The notes: generated from the sequence alone by a model not told the origin. Counted from the stretch's first letter, positions 14,136-21,510 are shown. The stretch is 25,947 bases of DNA from a bacterium (GCA_027622355.1 JAQBZT010000006.1:1-25947); one strand, 5' to 3'. A program made the numbers and translations.

Positions 14136-14972
14136 TCAGGAAATGGCGGGACCTATCGGCCACTCCAGCACGGTCACCCCGACGAACCAGGAGGGCTCCG
14201 GTTGATAGGACCAAAGCGCGGCGGCGGTGTTGCCGGCTGCCGCCGCCGCGGCGATCCAGTTGCGGATTTCGTTCGCACCGTTTCCACCGGCGTCGATCTT
14301 CTCCTGCGGCCACGCTGATAGCTGATCGGCGGCGGCGGCGCGAAGCAGATCGATGACCTCCATGTCCCACCTCTGATCGATGACCCCCATGCCCGGCGTC
14401 CCGATCCAGTGCGAGAGCGCACCCGTTCCCAGAACCGCCACCCGCCCGGCGCCATCATAGCGCTCTACCGCACGGCGGACGGCAACGCCAAGCTCGAACG
14501 CCCGCGCGGCCGGAGAGAGCGGCGGCGCGACCGTGTTCTGCAGAATGGGAACCAGGGGGATATCCGGATCGCCCATGAGGTGCATGGGGATGATGACGGA
14601 ATGATCGAGATCGATGTCCTGGCAAAGCGCGGGATCAAAATGGCCCGCGAGGAGCGATCGGGCCAGATGAAACCCGAGCCGATCATCTCCCGGGTAGCCG
14701 CCTTCCAATTGGGGCAGATAAGGCTCGCTCGCGACCCTTTTGAAGCGCGAGCGGATGCCGATGGCAAGCGCCGGATGCCGATCCATGAACAGGGCGTGGA
14801 GATGATCGTTGCCGAACACCACCAAGGCCTCGGCGCCGCGCTCCCGAATGACCTGACCCATCCGCCGAAAGGCGGAAAAAGTATCTTCTTGTACTTCAGG
14901 GGACGGTTCACCCGCCCGCGTATAGAGGAGCGGGGTGTGGCTTGCCGCGAAGGCGGCAACAAGCTCAGCCAT
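14136..14972 (-). CDS. Class III extradiol ring-cleavage dioxygenase, catalytic subunit (LigB-like)
   Basis: Non-haem Fe(II) dioxygenase of the LigB/protocatechuate 4,5-dioxygenase beta family, 278 aa, cytoplasmic. The active-site set fits the LigB pattern: H12 in AASHTPLL and H57 in FGNDHLH as iron ligands, E235 in NGANEIRNWI as the third ligand, and H188 in GALSHWIG as the acid/base histidine. H124 in DLDHS is also conserved. The protein should open a catecholic ring next to the diol, with protocatechuate, gallate or a related ring as candidates. The start at 14972 overlaps the end of the LigA-like gene by 8 bases, consistent with coupled synthesis of a two-subunit enzyme. No other genes of the 4,5-cleavage pathway are in the window, so the substrate stays open. 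Confidence 0.9.
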   Translation of the reverse strand: MAELVAAFAASHTPLLYTRAGEPSPEVQEDTFSAFRRMGQVIRERGAEALVVFGNDHLHALFMDRHPALAIGIRSRFKRVASEPYLPQLEGGYPGDDRLGFHLARSLLAGHFDPALCQDIDLDHSVIIPMHLMGDPDIPLVPILQNTVAPPLSPAARAFELGVAVRRAVERYDGAGRVAVLGTGALSHWIGTPGMGVIDQRWDMEVIDLLRAAAADQLSAWPQEKIDAGGNGANEIRNWIAAAAAAGNTAAALWSYQPEPSWFVGVTVLEWPIGPAIS

Positions 14973-15252
14973 GGGTCCCCCCCGGCCGGATCGATTCGAG
15001 GAAGGAGAAACCCTCTAGCGCCTTCTCGAAATCCGCGTCGCTGATCTGGTTCCAGAACTGGAAGACGCGCAGTAGATACGGGTTCGCCCCCTTCATCCAC
15101 AGCGTACGAATGTCGGCGCTCAACACCGCCTGGACTTCTTCCCGGGAAAGGCCGAATTCGCCCAGGAAACCCTCCGGATCTGCGTCGTAGCGTGCCCTGT
15201 TCTCAGGAAACTGCAGCACATGGATGAACTTGTTGAGATCGTACCTGGGCAT
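14965..15252 (-). CDS. LigA-like small subunit of extradiol dioxygenase
   Basis: Small helical subunit of the protocatechuate 4,5-dioxygenase alpha (LigA) family, about 95 aa. In LigAB it covers the active site of the catalytic subunit. The typical pattern is visible: an N-terminal helix (YDLNKFIHVLQ), the FGLSREEVQAVLSAD helix, and the KGANPYLLRVFQFW segment. ATG at 15252 is chosen because GGTGAG lies 5 bases upstream; an in-frame GTG at 15258 would add two residues. The final codons overlap the start of ligB by 8 bases. It is the first gene of a minus-strand cluster reaching 9584, with a possible promoter about 80 bases upstream. Confidence 0.85.
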   Translation of the reverse strand: MPRYDLNKFIHVLQFPENRARYDADPEGFLGEFGLSREEVQAVLSADIRTLWMKGANPYLLRVFQFWNQISDADFEKALEGFSFLESIRPGGTHG

Positions 15253-15330
15253 CCCCACTCACCAGAACATTGCACCGAAACGGAGTCCTCTCCCGCAGAG
15301 GCGCCGCGCAATCGTGCAGAGGAAGAGACG

Positions 15331-15359
15331 ATTATCGCAGAATCCACAATTTCCGGAAA
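15331..15359 (-). promoter_or_regulatory. Candidate promoter and operator upstream of ligA-like gene
   Basis: On the minus strand, GATAAT (15336-15331) is a good -10 match. The region 17-18 bases upstream, where a -35 would sit, is weak but covered by the perfect 10-bp palindrome TTTCCGGAAA (15350-15359). A palindrome over a weak -35 is a typical place for a regulator. The leader also contains a small hairpin, CCTCT/AGAGG with a 5-base loop (15287-15301). All of this is pattern reading only. Confidence 0.3.
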
Positions 15360-15370
15360 ACCAAAAGGAC

Positions 15371-16189
15371 TTATGGCTTGGCGGCGGCGACTCCCACATT
15401 CGGGGCGGCGATCAGCCGGGCCGGTGCCTGGCGGAGGCTCAGCATGTACACGACCAGCGCCTGCAGATCTTTTTTTGGCAGATGTCCGTAGGGCGGCATC
15501 GTGGTTCCCGGAAAGAGCTTCGCCGGCAAGCGGAGATGTTCCTCATGCCATTTCGGGTCCTTGCGCCGGTCTCCCACCCAAGTGAGATCGGGGCCGACCA
15601 TTCCACCCACCCCGTGAATCCGGTGGCACCCGATGCAGCCCGACTGGAGGTACAGCTGGCGGCCGCGCGCGACCAGGGGGGCATCTTTCAGATCCACGCC
15701 GCGGTGACAGCTTCCGCAGGAGGCCTGGGTGAAGGGCTTTTTCAGGAGCGGCTCCTCCCAGAACGGCACGTTTCCATGGGCGTCGGCCACAGTCGTCGCG
15801 CGCCCCTGCCCGCCGTGGCACACCGTGCATCCGAATTTTTCAAACGGGTGCGGCGGGATCTTCGGATGGCTGGTCAGCGGCTGCGGGGATTTGGAAAAAC
15901 GCGGATCATCCACCGCCCGGTGGCACATCTGGCATCGATCCACTCGGGTGGGTTCTTCCACCACCGTTTGAATGTAAACAAACTCGGTCGGCGGAAGTTC
16001 TTTTTCTCCTTGTCCCGAAAGAAAAGCGCGAAGCTCGGAGGCATACTGGCGCTGGTAAGTGCGCCACTCCCGACCATAGTCCTGCCAGTAGGAGATGAAG
16101 AAAAGCAAGGCCGCGGCCAAACCGATGAGGGCAAAAGCCACGTGCCACCTCCGCAACCCGTTCTCTTCCAGCCTCTCTTTGGCGTTCAT
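15371..16189 (-). CDS. Membrane-anchored tetrahaem cytochrome c of a Rieske/cytochrome b complex
   Basis: c-type cytochrome with one N-terminal membrane anchor (about residues 17-34, HVAFALIGLAAALLFFIS) and the rest probably on the outer face; 272 aa. Four CXXCH haem sites: CQMCH (86-90), CTVCH (121-125), CGSCH (158-162) and CIGCH (185-189). The last belongs to a class I-like domain whose Met ligand is probably M231 in TTMPPYG; the others are likely bis-His or otherwise ligated. It replaces cytochrome c1 or f as the electron acceptor from the Rieske protein. ATG 16189 has AAGGTG upstream. It is the last gene of the operon and 36 bases after the cytochrome b gene. Multihaem partners like this occur in Rieske/b complexes of several deep-branching lineages. 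Confidence 0.9.
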   Translation of the reverse strand: MNAKERLEENGLRRWHVAFALIGLAAALLFFISYWQDYGREWRTYQRQYASELRAFLSGQGEKELPPTEFVYIQTVVEEPTRVDRCQMCHRAVDDPRFSKSPQPLTSHPKIPPHPFEKFGCTVCHGGQGRATTVADAHGNVPFWEEPLLKKPFTQASCGSCHRGVDLKDAPLVARGRQLYLQSGCIGCHRIHGVGGMVGPDLTWVGDRRKDPKWHEEHLRLPAKLFPGTTMPPYGHLPKKDLQALVVYMLSLRQAPARLIAAPNVGVAAAKP

Positions 16190-16225
16190 TTGTTCACCTT
16201 ATAAGATTTCCAATGCGTGAGGCCG

Positions 16226-17752
16226 TTAGTGGCCTCCCCCCGAGCTCGCCCAGGGAAGCACAAAGGCCCAGTTGGCCCCCCGGAAAAAAGTACCGATGAT
16301 GGTCAGTACCACGAGCGCCCCCAGATAAGCGGAGAAAAGCGCGACCGCCCCCAGCCGGCGCGAGCCCGTCCGGCGCACTACCGTGCTGGAAAATATCATC
16401 AACCCCACCAGAAGAACTGTGGCAGGATTGAACACATCCACCATCAACTGCGGCGACTCCGCCCAGAGGATCCGGATGCCGAACCAGGCGTTGGCCACCA
16501 TGAGCACCGGGACTGAAACCGCACCGGAGAGCGCCGACTGCCAGGCCAGTCTTTTCTCGCGCCCCGATGATGTGAACCACACCCCCTCGCCCTGCGGCGA
16601 ATAGTCAATGTAGGGGATGAGAATCAGGCCCAGGAGCGCCAGCCCCGGCACCACCACCCCGCCCATCAGCGCCGAGTAGCTCACCAGTTCCTGTAGCCCG
16701 AGGAAATACCAGGGCGCCTTCGATGGATTGGGCGGATGGGTGGGATTCGCAATCCCCTCCAGGGGCGCATCGAACAACAGGGAAACCAGCGTGATGACCG
16801 ACAGCGTCGCCATAAAAATGACAAAGAGGCGGAAGATGAGATGCGGCCAGGCCGTCACCTCCTCCTCGGGCGCCTGGGCCTCGACCATGGGGGTCGTCCC
16901 CCGGGCCAGGGCCATCAGGCCGTAGGTCTTCCCGGTGTCCCACTTCCCGCTGTCGGCCGCCGTGGTCGGGCTTCCCGCGCCGCTGCCCTCCCGGGGCCGG
17001 GCCAGCCCGCCGTCCTTCCGGACGCGCCAGAGATGAACCGCCAGCACCAAAGAGAGGGCAATCGGTAAAATCGCCACGTGCAGCACGTAGAACCGCAGGA
17101 GCGCCCCCTGACCCACCTCCTGCCCGCCTAGCAACATGAAGCGAATCGTATCGCCCATCAGGGGCGGATAGGCGGCGATGCTCGAGCCGACCGTAATCGC
17201 CCAAAACGCGAGCTGATCCCAGGGAAGCAGATATCCCGTAAACGAGAGGAACATCGTCATCACCCAGAGGATCACCCCCAGCACCCAGTTGAACTCCCGC
17301 GGCGGCTTGTAGGAGCCCGTATAGAAAACCCGGCACATATGAATGAAGACCGCCGCCACCATCCCGTGCGCCGCCCAGCGGTGCATGTTCCGGAGGATGA
17401 TCCCGTAGGAGACGACAAACTGCAGATCCTTCATGTCGTGATAGGCCCGGTCCACCGAAGGGACGTAATAGAACATCAAAAGGACGCCTGTGATTACAAG
17501 AATGAAAAACAGGAAAAGCGCGATCACACCCAAACCGAACGTCGCCGTAGGCCGGAGTGTGTGTACATTGACCCGCGCCGGCATGATGTGCAGGAAGAAA
17601 TTGGTGACCACCGCCTGCATGCGATCGAGATCGTTGTCCGGGTAGCCATGGCGCATGACCGATCGCCAGGCCCGGGAAGAAGTCATCTTCTTGCGCCATC
17701 GGGACAGGGCACCCGGCTTCGGGGCTTTTGCCGCATCAACCATTTCGCTCAC
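16226..17752 (-). CDS. Cytochrome b, fused b6 plus subunit IV type with extra C-terminal helices
   Basis: Integral membrane quinol-oxidising subunit of a Rieske/cytochrome b complex, 508 aa. The b6-like half has haem ligands H124/H138 (RNMHRWAAHG...FIHM) and H225/H240; the 14-residue spacing of the second pair matches b6-type proteins. FTGYLLPWDQ (171-180) is the conserved loop. The subunit IV-like half starts near 300. Its Qo motif, usually PEWY, reads KAPWYF (345-350), as seen in complexes thought to use low-potential menaquinol. Two or three further helices follow, ending with FFRGANW near the C terminus. The position matching Cys35 of b6 is Gly73, so covalent haem ci is not expected. GTG at 17752 is used; ATG at 17743 is possible. 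Neighbours are the Rieske gene upstream and the tetrahaem cytochrome downstream. Confidence 0.94.
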   Translation of the reverse strand: MSEMVDAAKAPKPGALSRWRKKMTSSRAWRSVMRHGYPDNDLDRMQAVVTNFFLHIMPARVNVHTLRPTATFGLGVIALFLFFILVITGVLLMFYYVPSVDRAYHDMKDLQFVVSYGIILRNMHRWAAHGMVAAVFIHMCRVFYTGSYKPPREFNWVLGVILWVMTMFLSFTGYLLPWDQLAFWAITVGSSIAAYPPLMGDTIRFMLLGGQEVGQGALLRFYVLHVAILPIALSLVLAVHLWRVRKDGGLARPREGSGAGSPTTAADSGKWDTGKTYGLMALARGTTPMVEAQAPEEEVTAWPHLIFRLFVIFMATLSVITLVSLLFDAPLEGIANPTHPPNPSKAPWYFLGLQELVSYSALMGGVVVPGLALLGLILIPYIDYSPQGEGVWFTSSGREKRLAWQSALSGAVSVPVLMVANAWFGIRILWAESPQLMVDVFNPATVLLVGLMIFSSTVVRRTGSRRLGAVALFSAYLGALVVLTIIGTFFRGANWAFVLPWASSGGGH

Positions 17753-17800
17753 CGGCTCCTCTATGTCGGCGCGTTGCCGTTATGTGAATTCGCTCCGCCC

Positions 17801-18331
17801 TCAAACCTTGAAATATGTATCCGATGCGACGAGAGCTTGTGTGTCCACCTGCAGCCGCTCGTCGGGACTCATCGAAAGCCGGAAGAACGCTAATGGCCGC
17901 GGCGCAGGACCGGAAAGCACCCTTCCTTCGGTGTCGAACACGCTCCCGTGACACGGGCAAAGGCTGGTGGGGCCTTTCCCTCTTCTGCCGGAGGGTCCGA
18001 ACGGCCCGATCGTGCACCGCAGGTGGGTGCAGACCGCCGACATGGCGCGAAAACCGAGCCGGCCGCGGAAGATGAAAAGGCGGCGCTCCTCATCGAAGGT
18101 GATCGCGTTGTCGGGATATTCTGCGGGCTTCCTGAGCTTGAAGGTGGTGGGGGTTTCGTAAAGCACATTCGGAAACAGATAGCGGATATTCGCCAATCCC
18201 GGACCAATAAGAGAAACCAGCGAAGCGATCCACCCGATGGACAAGAGGGAACGGCGCGAGAAACCACGCGATGCCTCCGGCCCGGCCGCCAGCGCTTCCT
18301 CCAGCTGATAGTCTCCATAGTCTTCAGCCAC
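17801..18331 (-). CDS. Rieske 2Fe-2S protein of a cytochrome bc-type complex
   Basis: Rieske iron-sulfur subunit, 176 aa, that takes the first electron from quinol and swings to the c-type cytochrome. The cluster boxes are CTHLRC (101-106) and CPCHGS (125-130). These give ligands C101, H103, C125 and H128 and the disulfide pair C106/C127. An 18-residue, Gly- and Arg-rich segment separates the boxes. The N terminus has SRRSLLSIG followed by a hydrophobic helix (about 33-48), a Tat-like anchor as usual for Rieske proteins. The start is GTG at 18331 behind AGGGGAGAG at 5 bases. It lies 12 bases after the flavoprotein gene and 48 before cytochrome b, so it belongs to the same operon. Confidence 0.95.
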   Translation of the reverse strand: MAEDYGDYQLEEALAAGPEASRGFSRRSLLSIGWIASLVSLIGPGLANIRYLFPNVLYETPTTFKLRKPAEYPDNAITFDEERRLFIFRGRLGFRAMSAVCTHLRCTIGPFGPSGRRGKGPTSLCPCHGSVFDTEGRVLSGPAPRPLAFFRLSMSPDERLQVDTQALVASDTYFKV

Positions 18332-18343
18332 TTTTTCTCTCCC

Positions 18344-20371
18344 CTATCCTGAAAGCGGATTTTCCGCTTGCGGCCACGTTTCACCGAAAAAATACCGCTC
18401 CATGGTAACGGCGCCCGTGGGGCACCGCATGGCGCACAGGCTGCACCGGATACAAGCGGCCTCATCCTTCAGCATGGCCGCCCCGGCCGGGGTGCCGCCC
18501 TCCCCTTCCGCGCGCCGTATCTCCTCCAATCCCTCTCCGTAACGGAGGCGGGCCAGCGCCTCAAGTTCCGCTCCGCCGCTCAGCTGCCGGAGCGGCACGA
18601 TGCGCAGGCAGGCCGAAGGGCACACATCCACGCAGCCGCCGCAAAGCACGCATTTGTCGCTGTCAAAAATCGTGTTGATCCCGCACTGGACGCACCGGGC
18701 GGCCTGCTGCCGGGCAGCATCTTCAGTGTAGCCGAGTTCGACCTCCGCAATGCCGATCCGCCGCTCCACGGGAAGCGTCAGCGGCTCCTCGCGCTCGAAG
18801 CGCCGGTAGCCCGGCAGGATGACGGGAAGGCCCATCTCGGGCTCGCCAATGCGCAAGAGCGTCTGGCGGTGCGGGTCAAGTTTCTTCCACATCCCGCCGC
18901 GGCGCTGCCCGTAGCTCTCGCCTGTAAGGTGTTCGTGTATCGAGCGCGCGGCGCGGTGGCCGTTCTCTACGGCCTCGATAAAGATGCGGGGCCCGAAGGC
19001 TACATCGCCCCCCGCATAAATGCCGGACGCCGTTGTGGCCAGCGTATCGGGGTCAATCTGAATCGTCCCGCGGGGGCTCACCTCAATTTTATCTTCCTCT
19101 CGAATCCACGACAGATCCGGCGCCTGCCCCACGGCCAGGATCACCGAATCGCACTCCATGACATCTTCGGAACCTTCTTCAAACTGCGGGTTGAACCTGC
19201 CCTCTTCATCAAAAACGCGGATAACGCGCAGCACTTCCAGGCCCCGGACTTTTCCGCCCTCGCCGAGCACCCGCTTGGGACCCCACCTGGGGTGGACCTC
19301 GATTCCCTCTTCCTGGGTGCCCTCAAGCTCCAATTCGCTCGCCGGCATCTCCTCCCAGGACTCCAGGCACACCAAGCGCACATTGCGCGCACCCATCCGG
19401 ATGGCCTCGCGGGCCACGTCCATGGTCCCCGACATCGCGGCTGCGTCCGCTTCCATCTCCACCTCATAGCCTGCCTGAATCGCACGGGCCGCCGAACGGG
19501 CCGCATCCATGGCAACGTCCCCGCCGCCGACCACGACGACGCGCTCGCCGAGTTCCACCTTGAAGCCCAGATTCACGTTCAGCAGGAATTCGACTGCCCG
19601 GAAGACGCCATCGAGCTGAACACCCTCGATCCGAAGATCGCGGCTCTTGTGGGCGCCGATGGCGATGAAGACCGACTCGAAACCCTGGGCGCGTAAATCG
19701 GCGAGGGTAAAATCCCTTCCCAGCGCCTGATTCAGGCGGAGCTCGACACCCAGATCAAGCACACCTTGAATCTCGGCCTGCACCAGATCGCGCGGGAGAC
19801 GGTACTCCGGCACGCCGAGCATCAACATGCCGCCGGGAACGCTCTGCGCCTCAAACACCGTGACGTCATATCCGAGAAGCTTGAGATCGTGCGCACAGGT
19901 CATGCCCGCAACGCCAGAGCCGACGACCGCCACCCGGCGGCCCTTGGTGCGCTCCTGGGCCGTTTCGCCCTTTTTCCGGAGATTCGCCAGGTCCCAAGGA
20001 CCATGTCCCCCGGCCAAGGGCGGGCTCTGGAGTAGAAGCCGGAGCCCCTTGGGCTGGCCGAGCGGGCGCTTGGCCTCCGAGCCATACCGCTCGGTCAGAA
20101 AGCGCTTGAGCGAGCGGATCGCCACAGGGGCATCAATCGCCCCGCGGCGGCACGCCGCCTCGCAGGGAGCCGCACACACGCGGCCGCACACCGAGGCAAA
20201 AGGGTTGGGTTCACGGGCGATCCGGTAGGCCTCCTCGAACCGCCCTTCGGCAATTGCGCGGACATATCCCCGCGCGTCGGTATGGACGGGACATCCTGCG
20301 CGGCACTTCACCATGTCGGACCAATAGCTCTCGTCCGGTACCGTTACCTCAAAGCGCACGTCCTTGCCCAT
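18344..20371 (-). CDS. GltD/NfnB-like NAD(P)-binding flavoprotein with N- and C-terminal Fe-S domains
   Basis: Large iron-sulfur flavoprotein, 675 aa, cytoplasmic, of the glutamate synthase small-subunit/NfnB family. Domains in order: an N-terminal Fe-S domain with C23, C27, C62, C66, C70 and C74; FAD-binding VAVVGSGVAGMTCA (148-160); NAD(P)-binding VVVVGGGDVAMDAA (278-291); a second FAD contact YAGGDVAFGPR (452-462); CVQC (560-563); then two ferredoxin motifs, CVLCGGCVDVC (574-584) and CIRCSLCAMRC (640-650). No glutamate synthase large subunit is present. Its place between a cytochrome c gene and the Rieske gene, 12 bases from each, argues that it feeds or drains the Rieske/b complex with NAD(P)H or ferredoxin electrons. 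ATG 20371 has GAGGAA upstream. Direction of electron flow is unknown. Confidence 0.92.
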   Translation of the reverse strand: MGKDVRFEVTVPDESYWSDMVKCRAGCPVHTDARGYVRAIAEGRFEEAYRIAREPNPFASVCGRVCAAPCEAACRRGAIDAPVAIRSLKRFLTERYGSEAKRPLGQPKGLRLLLQSPPLAGGHGPWDLANLRKKGETAQERTKGRRVAVVGSGVAGMTCAHDLKLLGYDVTVFEAQSVPGGMLMLGVPEYRLPRDLVQAEIQGVLDLGVELRLNQALGRDFTLADLRAQGFESVFIAIGAHKSRDLRIEGVQLDGVFRAVEFLLNVNLGFKVELGERVVVVGGGDVAMDAARSAARAIQAGYEVEMEADAAAMSGTMDVAREAIRMGARNVRLVCLESWEEMPASELELEGTQEEGIEVHPRWGPKRVLGEGGKVRGLEVLRVIRVFDEEGRFNPQFEEGSEDVMECDSVILAVGQAPDLSWIREEDKIEVSPRGTIQIDPDTLATTASGIYAGGDVAFGPRIFIEAVENGHRAARSIHEHLTGESYGQRRGGMWKKLDPHRQTLLRIGEPEMGLPVILPGYRRFEREEPLTLPVERRIGIAEVELGYTEDAARQQAARCVQCGINTIFDSDKCVLCGGCVDVCPSACLRIVPLRQLSGGAELEALARLRYGEGLEEIRRAEGEGGTPAGAAMLKDEAACIRCSLCAMRCPTGAVTMERYFFGETWPQAENPLSG

Positions 20372-20383
20372 CGACTTCCTCTT

Positions 20384-20743
20384 CTACTTCGCCAAGGATC
20401 GAATATAGGCAATGACATTGCGAATGTCGGCGTCTTGAAGCGCACCGCCCCAGGGCGGCATGGTGGGGGCTTTCCCGACGGCCGGCCCGCCCAGTTTGGT
20501 GATCTTGAAGAGTTGCTCATCGGAGAGCGTCTTCATGTATGCCTTATCTGTATGATCGCGGGGCTTCGGATTCAGGGAACCCGCGGCGGGCCCGTCCCCT
20601 TTTCCGGTCAGGCCGTGGCAAGCGGCGCAAAACTGCTGGTACTTCGCCTTGCCGGCCGCCGCATCCGCCGCATCGGCTGGCAAGGCCGAAATCATCCAGG
20701 CGGCTACGGCCATCCCTCCAATCAGAATCAATCCTTTCCGCAT
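20384..20743 (-). CDS. Periplasmic monohaem cytochrome c
   Basis: Class I cytochrome c, 119 aa with the chosen start. A signal peptide is clear (MRKG, a hydrophobic stretch to about residue 20, cleavage near ADA at 23-25). The haem site is CAACH (39-43), and the axial Met is M95 in TMPPWG. It is probably the mobile or docked carrier that accepts electrons from the Rieske/b complex. The frame is open to 20776, but ATG 20743 has AAAGGAGA at 7 bases and begins the signal peptide. It follows the regulator gene after 151 bases that hold a 12-bp palindrome, and precedes the flavoprotein gene by 12 bases. Confidence 0.93.
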   Translation of the reverse strand: MRKGLILIGGMAVAAWMISALPADAADAAAGKAKYQQFCAACHGLTGKGDGPAAGSLNPKPRDHTDKAYMKTLSDEQLFKITKLGGPAVGKAPTMPPWGGALQDADIRNVIAYIRSLAK

Positions 20744-20780
20744 CAGAAAATCTCCTTTCTGCAAGCATCGTTTCAAAAGA

Positions 20781-20792
20781 CGGCAATTGCCG
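20781..20792. promoter_or_regulatory. Perfect 12-bp palindrome upstream of the cytochrome c gene
   Basis: CGGCAATTGCCG is a perfect palindrome 38-49 bases upstream of the cytochrome c start. A TTGACC (minus strand, 20804-20799) lies just above it and could be a -35, although no good -10 follows. A regulator site between promoter elements is the simplest reading. Confidence 0.35.
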
Positions 20793-20816
20793 AATACGGG
20801 TCAATACTCTTCCAGC

Positions 20817-20840
20817 GAAAACCCCGTCAGAGAAAACCCC
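20817..20840. repeat. Direct repeat GAAAACCCC, two copies at 15-base period
   Basis: GAAAACCCC occurs at 20817-20825 and again at 20832-20840 in the gap between the Rrf2 gene and the cytochrome c gene. The copies are exact and spaced about one and a half helical turns apart. Purpose unknown; chance is possible. Confidence 0.3.
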
Positions 20841-20894
20841 CGCACATTCGAATCCGGGGCTACCGTTCCGCTCCGCCAGGCTTTTGGCGCCATC

Positions 20895-21362
20895 CTATTG
20901 AGTTTCGCTTTCAATTTTTTTTTTGTCGAGTGCATCCACATCGAAGCCCTTCTGTACCAGGGCGCAGACCATATCGTTGAGCGTAGTGGTTTCCAAAAAC
21001 CGTACAAGGCTTTTTTTGGTCGATTCCCATTTGTCGTGCAGCGGACAAACATTTTCCTCCGAGCACGACGCAAGACCGGCCAAACACTGAGAGAAAGGTT
21101 CCGCCCCTTCGATGCTCGCCACAATCGCCTTCAGCGTAACATCAGATGGGGATTGATTCAGAAAAAAACCTCCGCCGGGCCCCTTTCGCGAGACGAGTAA
21201 ACCCGCCTTGGCGAGTTGCTGGAGGGTCTTCGCCACCGTGGGCGAAGAAAGGGATGTCATTTGGGAAATTTTCTGTACCGTATGCACCGTTCCGGAATCT
21301 TGCTGGGCAAGACGGGTGAGGATACAGACCGCATTCTCAACGGCTTTCGAATAAATATGCAT
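20895..21362 (-). CDS. Rrf2 family transcriptional regulator, probable Fe-S sensor
   Basis: Winged-helix regulator of the Rrf2 family (IscR, NsrR, RirA), 155 aa. The DNA-binding region covers about 25-70 (ISQMTSLSSPTVAKTLQQL, then the wing GPGGGFFL). Three cysteines typical of Fe-S members are present: C93, C100 and C106 (CX6CX5C), so it may sense iron, oxygen, nitric oxide or redox state. It is the first gene before the cytochrome/Rieske operon and in the same direction, so it probably controls that operon and itself. The ATG at 21362 has only a weak ribosome site (AAGGGTG, rather far). Upstream lie two candidate promoters and a 10-bp palindrome. Confidence 0.92.
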   Translation of the reverse strand: MHIYSKAVENAVCILTRLAQQDSGTVHTVQKISQMTSLSSPTVAKTLQQLAKAGLLVSRKGPGGGFFLNQSPSDVTLKAIVASIEGAEPFSQCLAGLASCSEENVCPLHDKWESTKKSLVRFLETTTLNDMVCALVQKGFDVDALDKKKIESETQ

Positions 21363-21471
21363 CCGGCACCCTTGGTTTGCGTTTGGCAGTTTTTGTGTCC
21401 GCTACCTTGTTCTCACATCCGCCTTTCGTTTTCACCGCCAGAGCCGCCACCAGCCTTCCAACGGCATCTTG

Positions 21472-21481
21472 CACGATCGTG
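21472..21481. promoter_or_regulatory. Perfect 10-bp palindrome upstream of the Rrf2 gene
   Basis: CACGATCGTG is a perfect palindrome about 110 bases before the Rrf2 start and about 30 bases downstream of a candidate -10. The position suits an autoregulatory operator, but it does not match a Rrf2-family consensus that I can recall. Confidence 0.3.
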
Positions 21482-21510
21482 AAAGAACCTCGATGAGAGA
21501 ACTAAATCTA

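Noticed and set aside
18344..20371. Glutamate synthase small subunit
   Set aside because: The core is GltD-like, but the large glutamate synthase subunit is absent, extra ferredoxin motifs are present and the gene sits inside a Rieske/cytochrome b operon.
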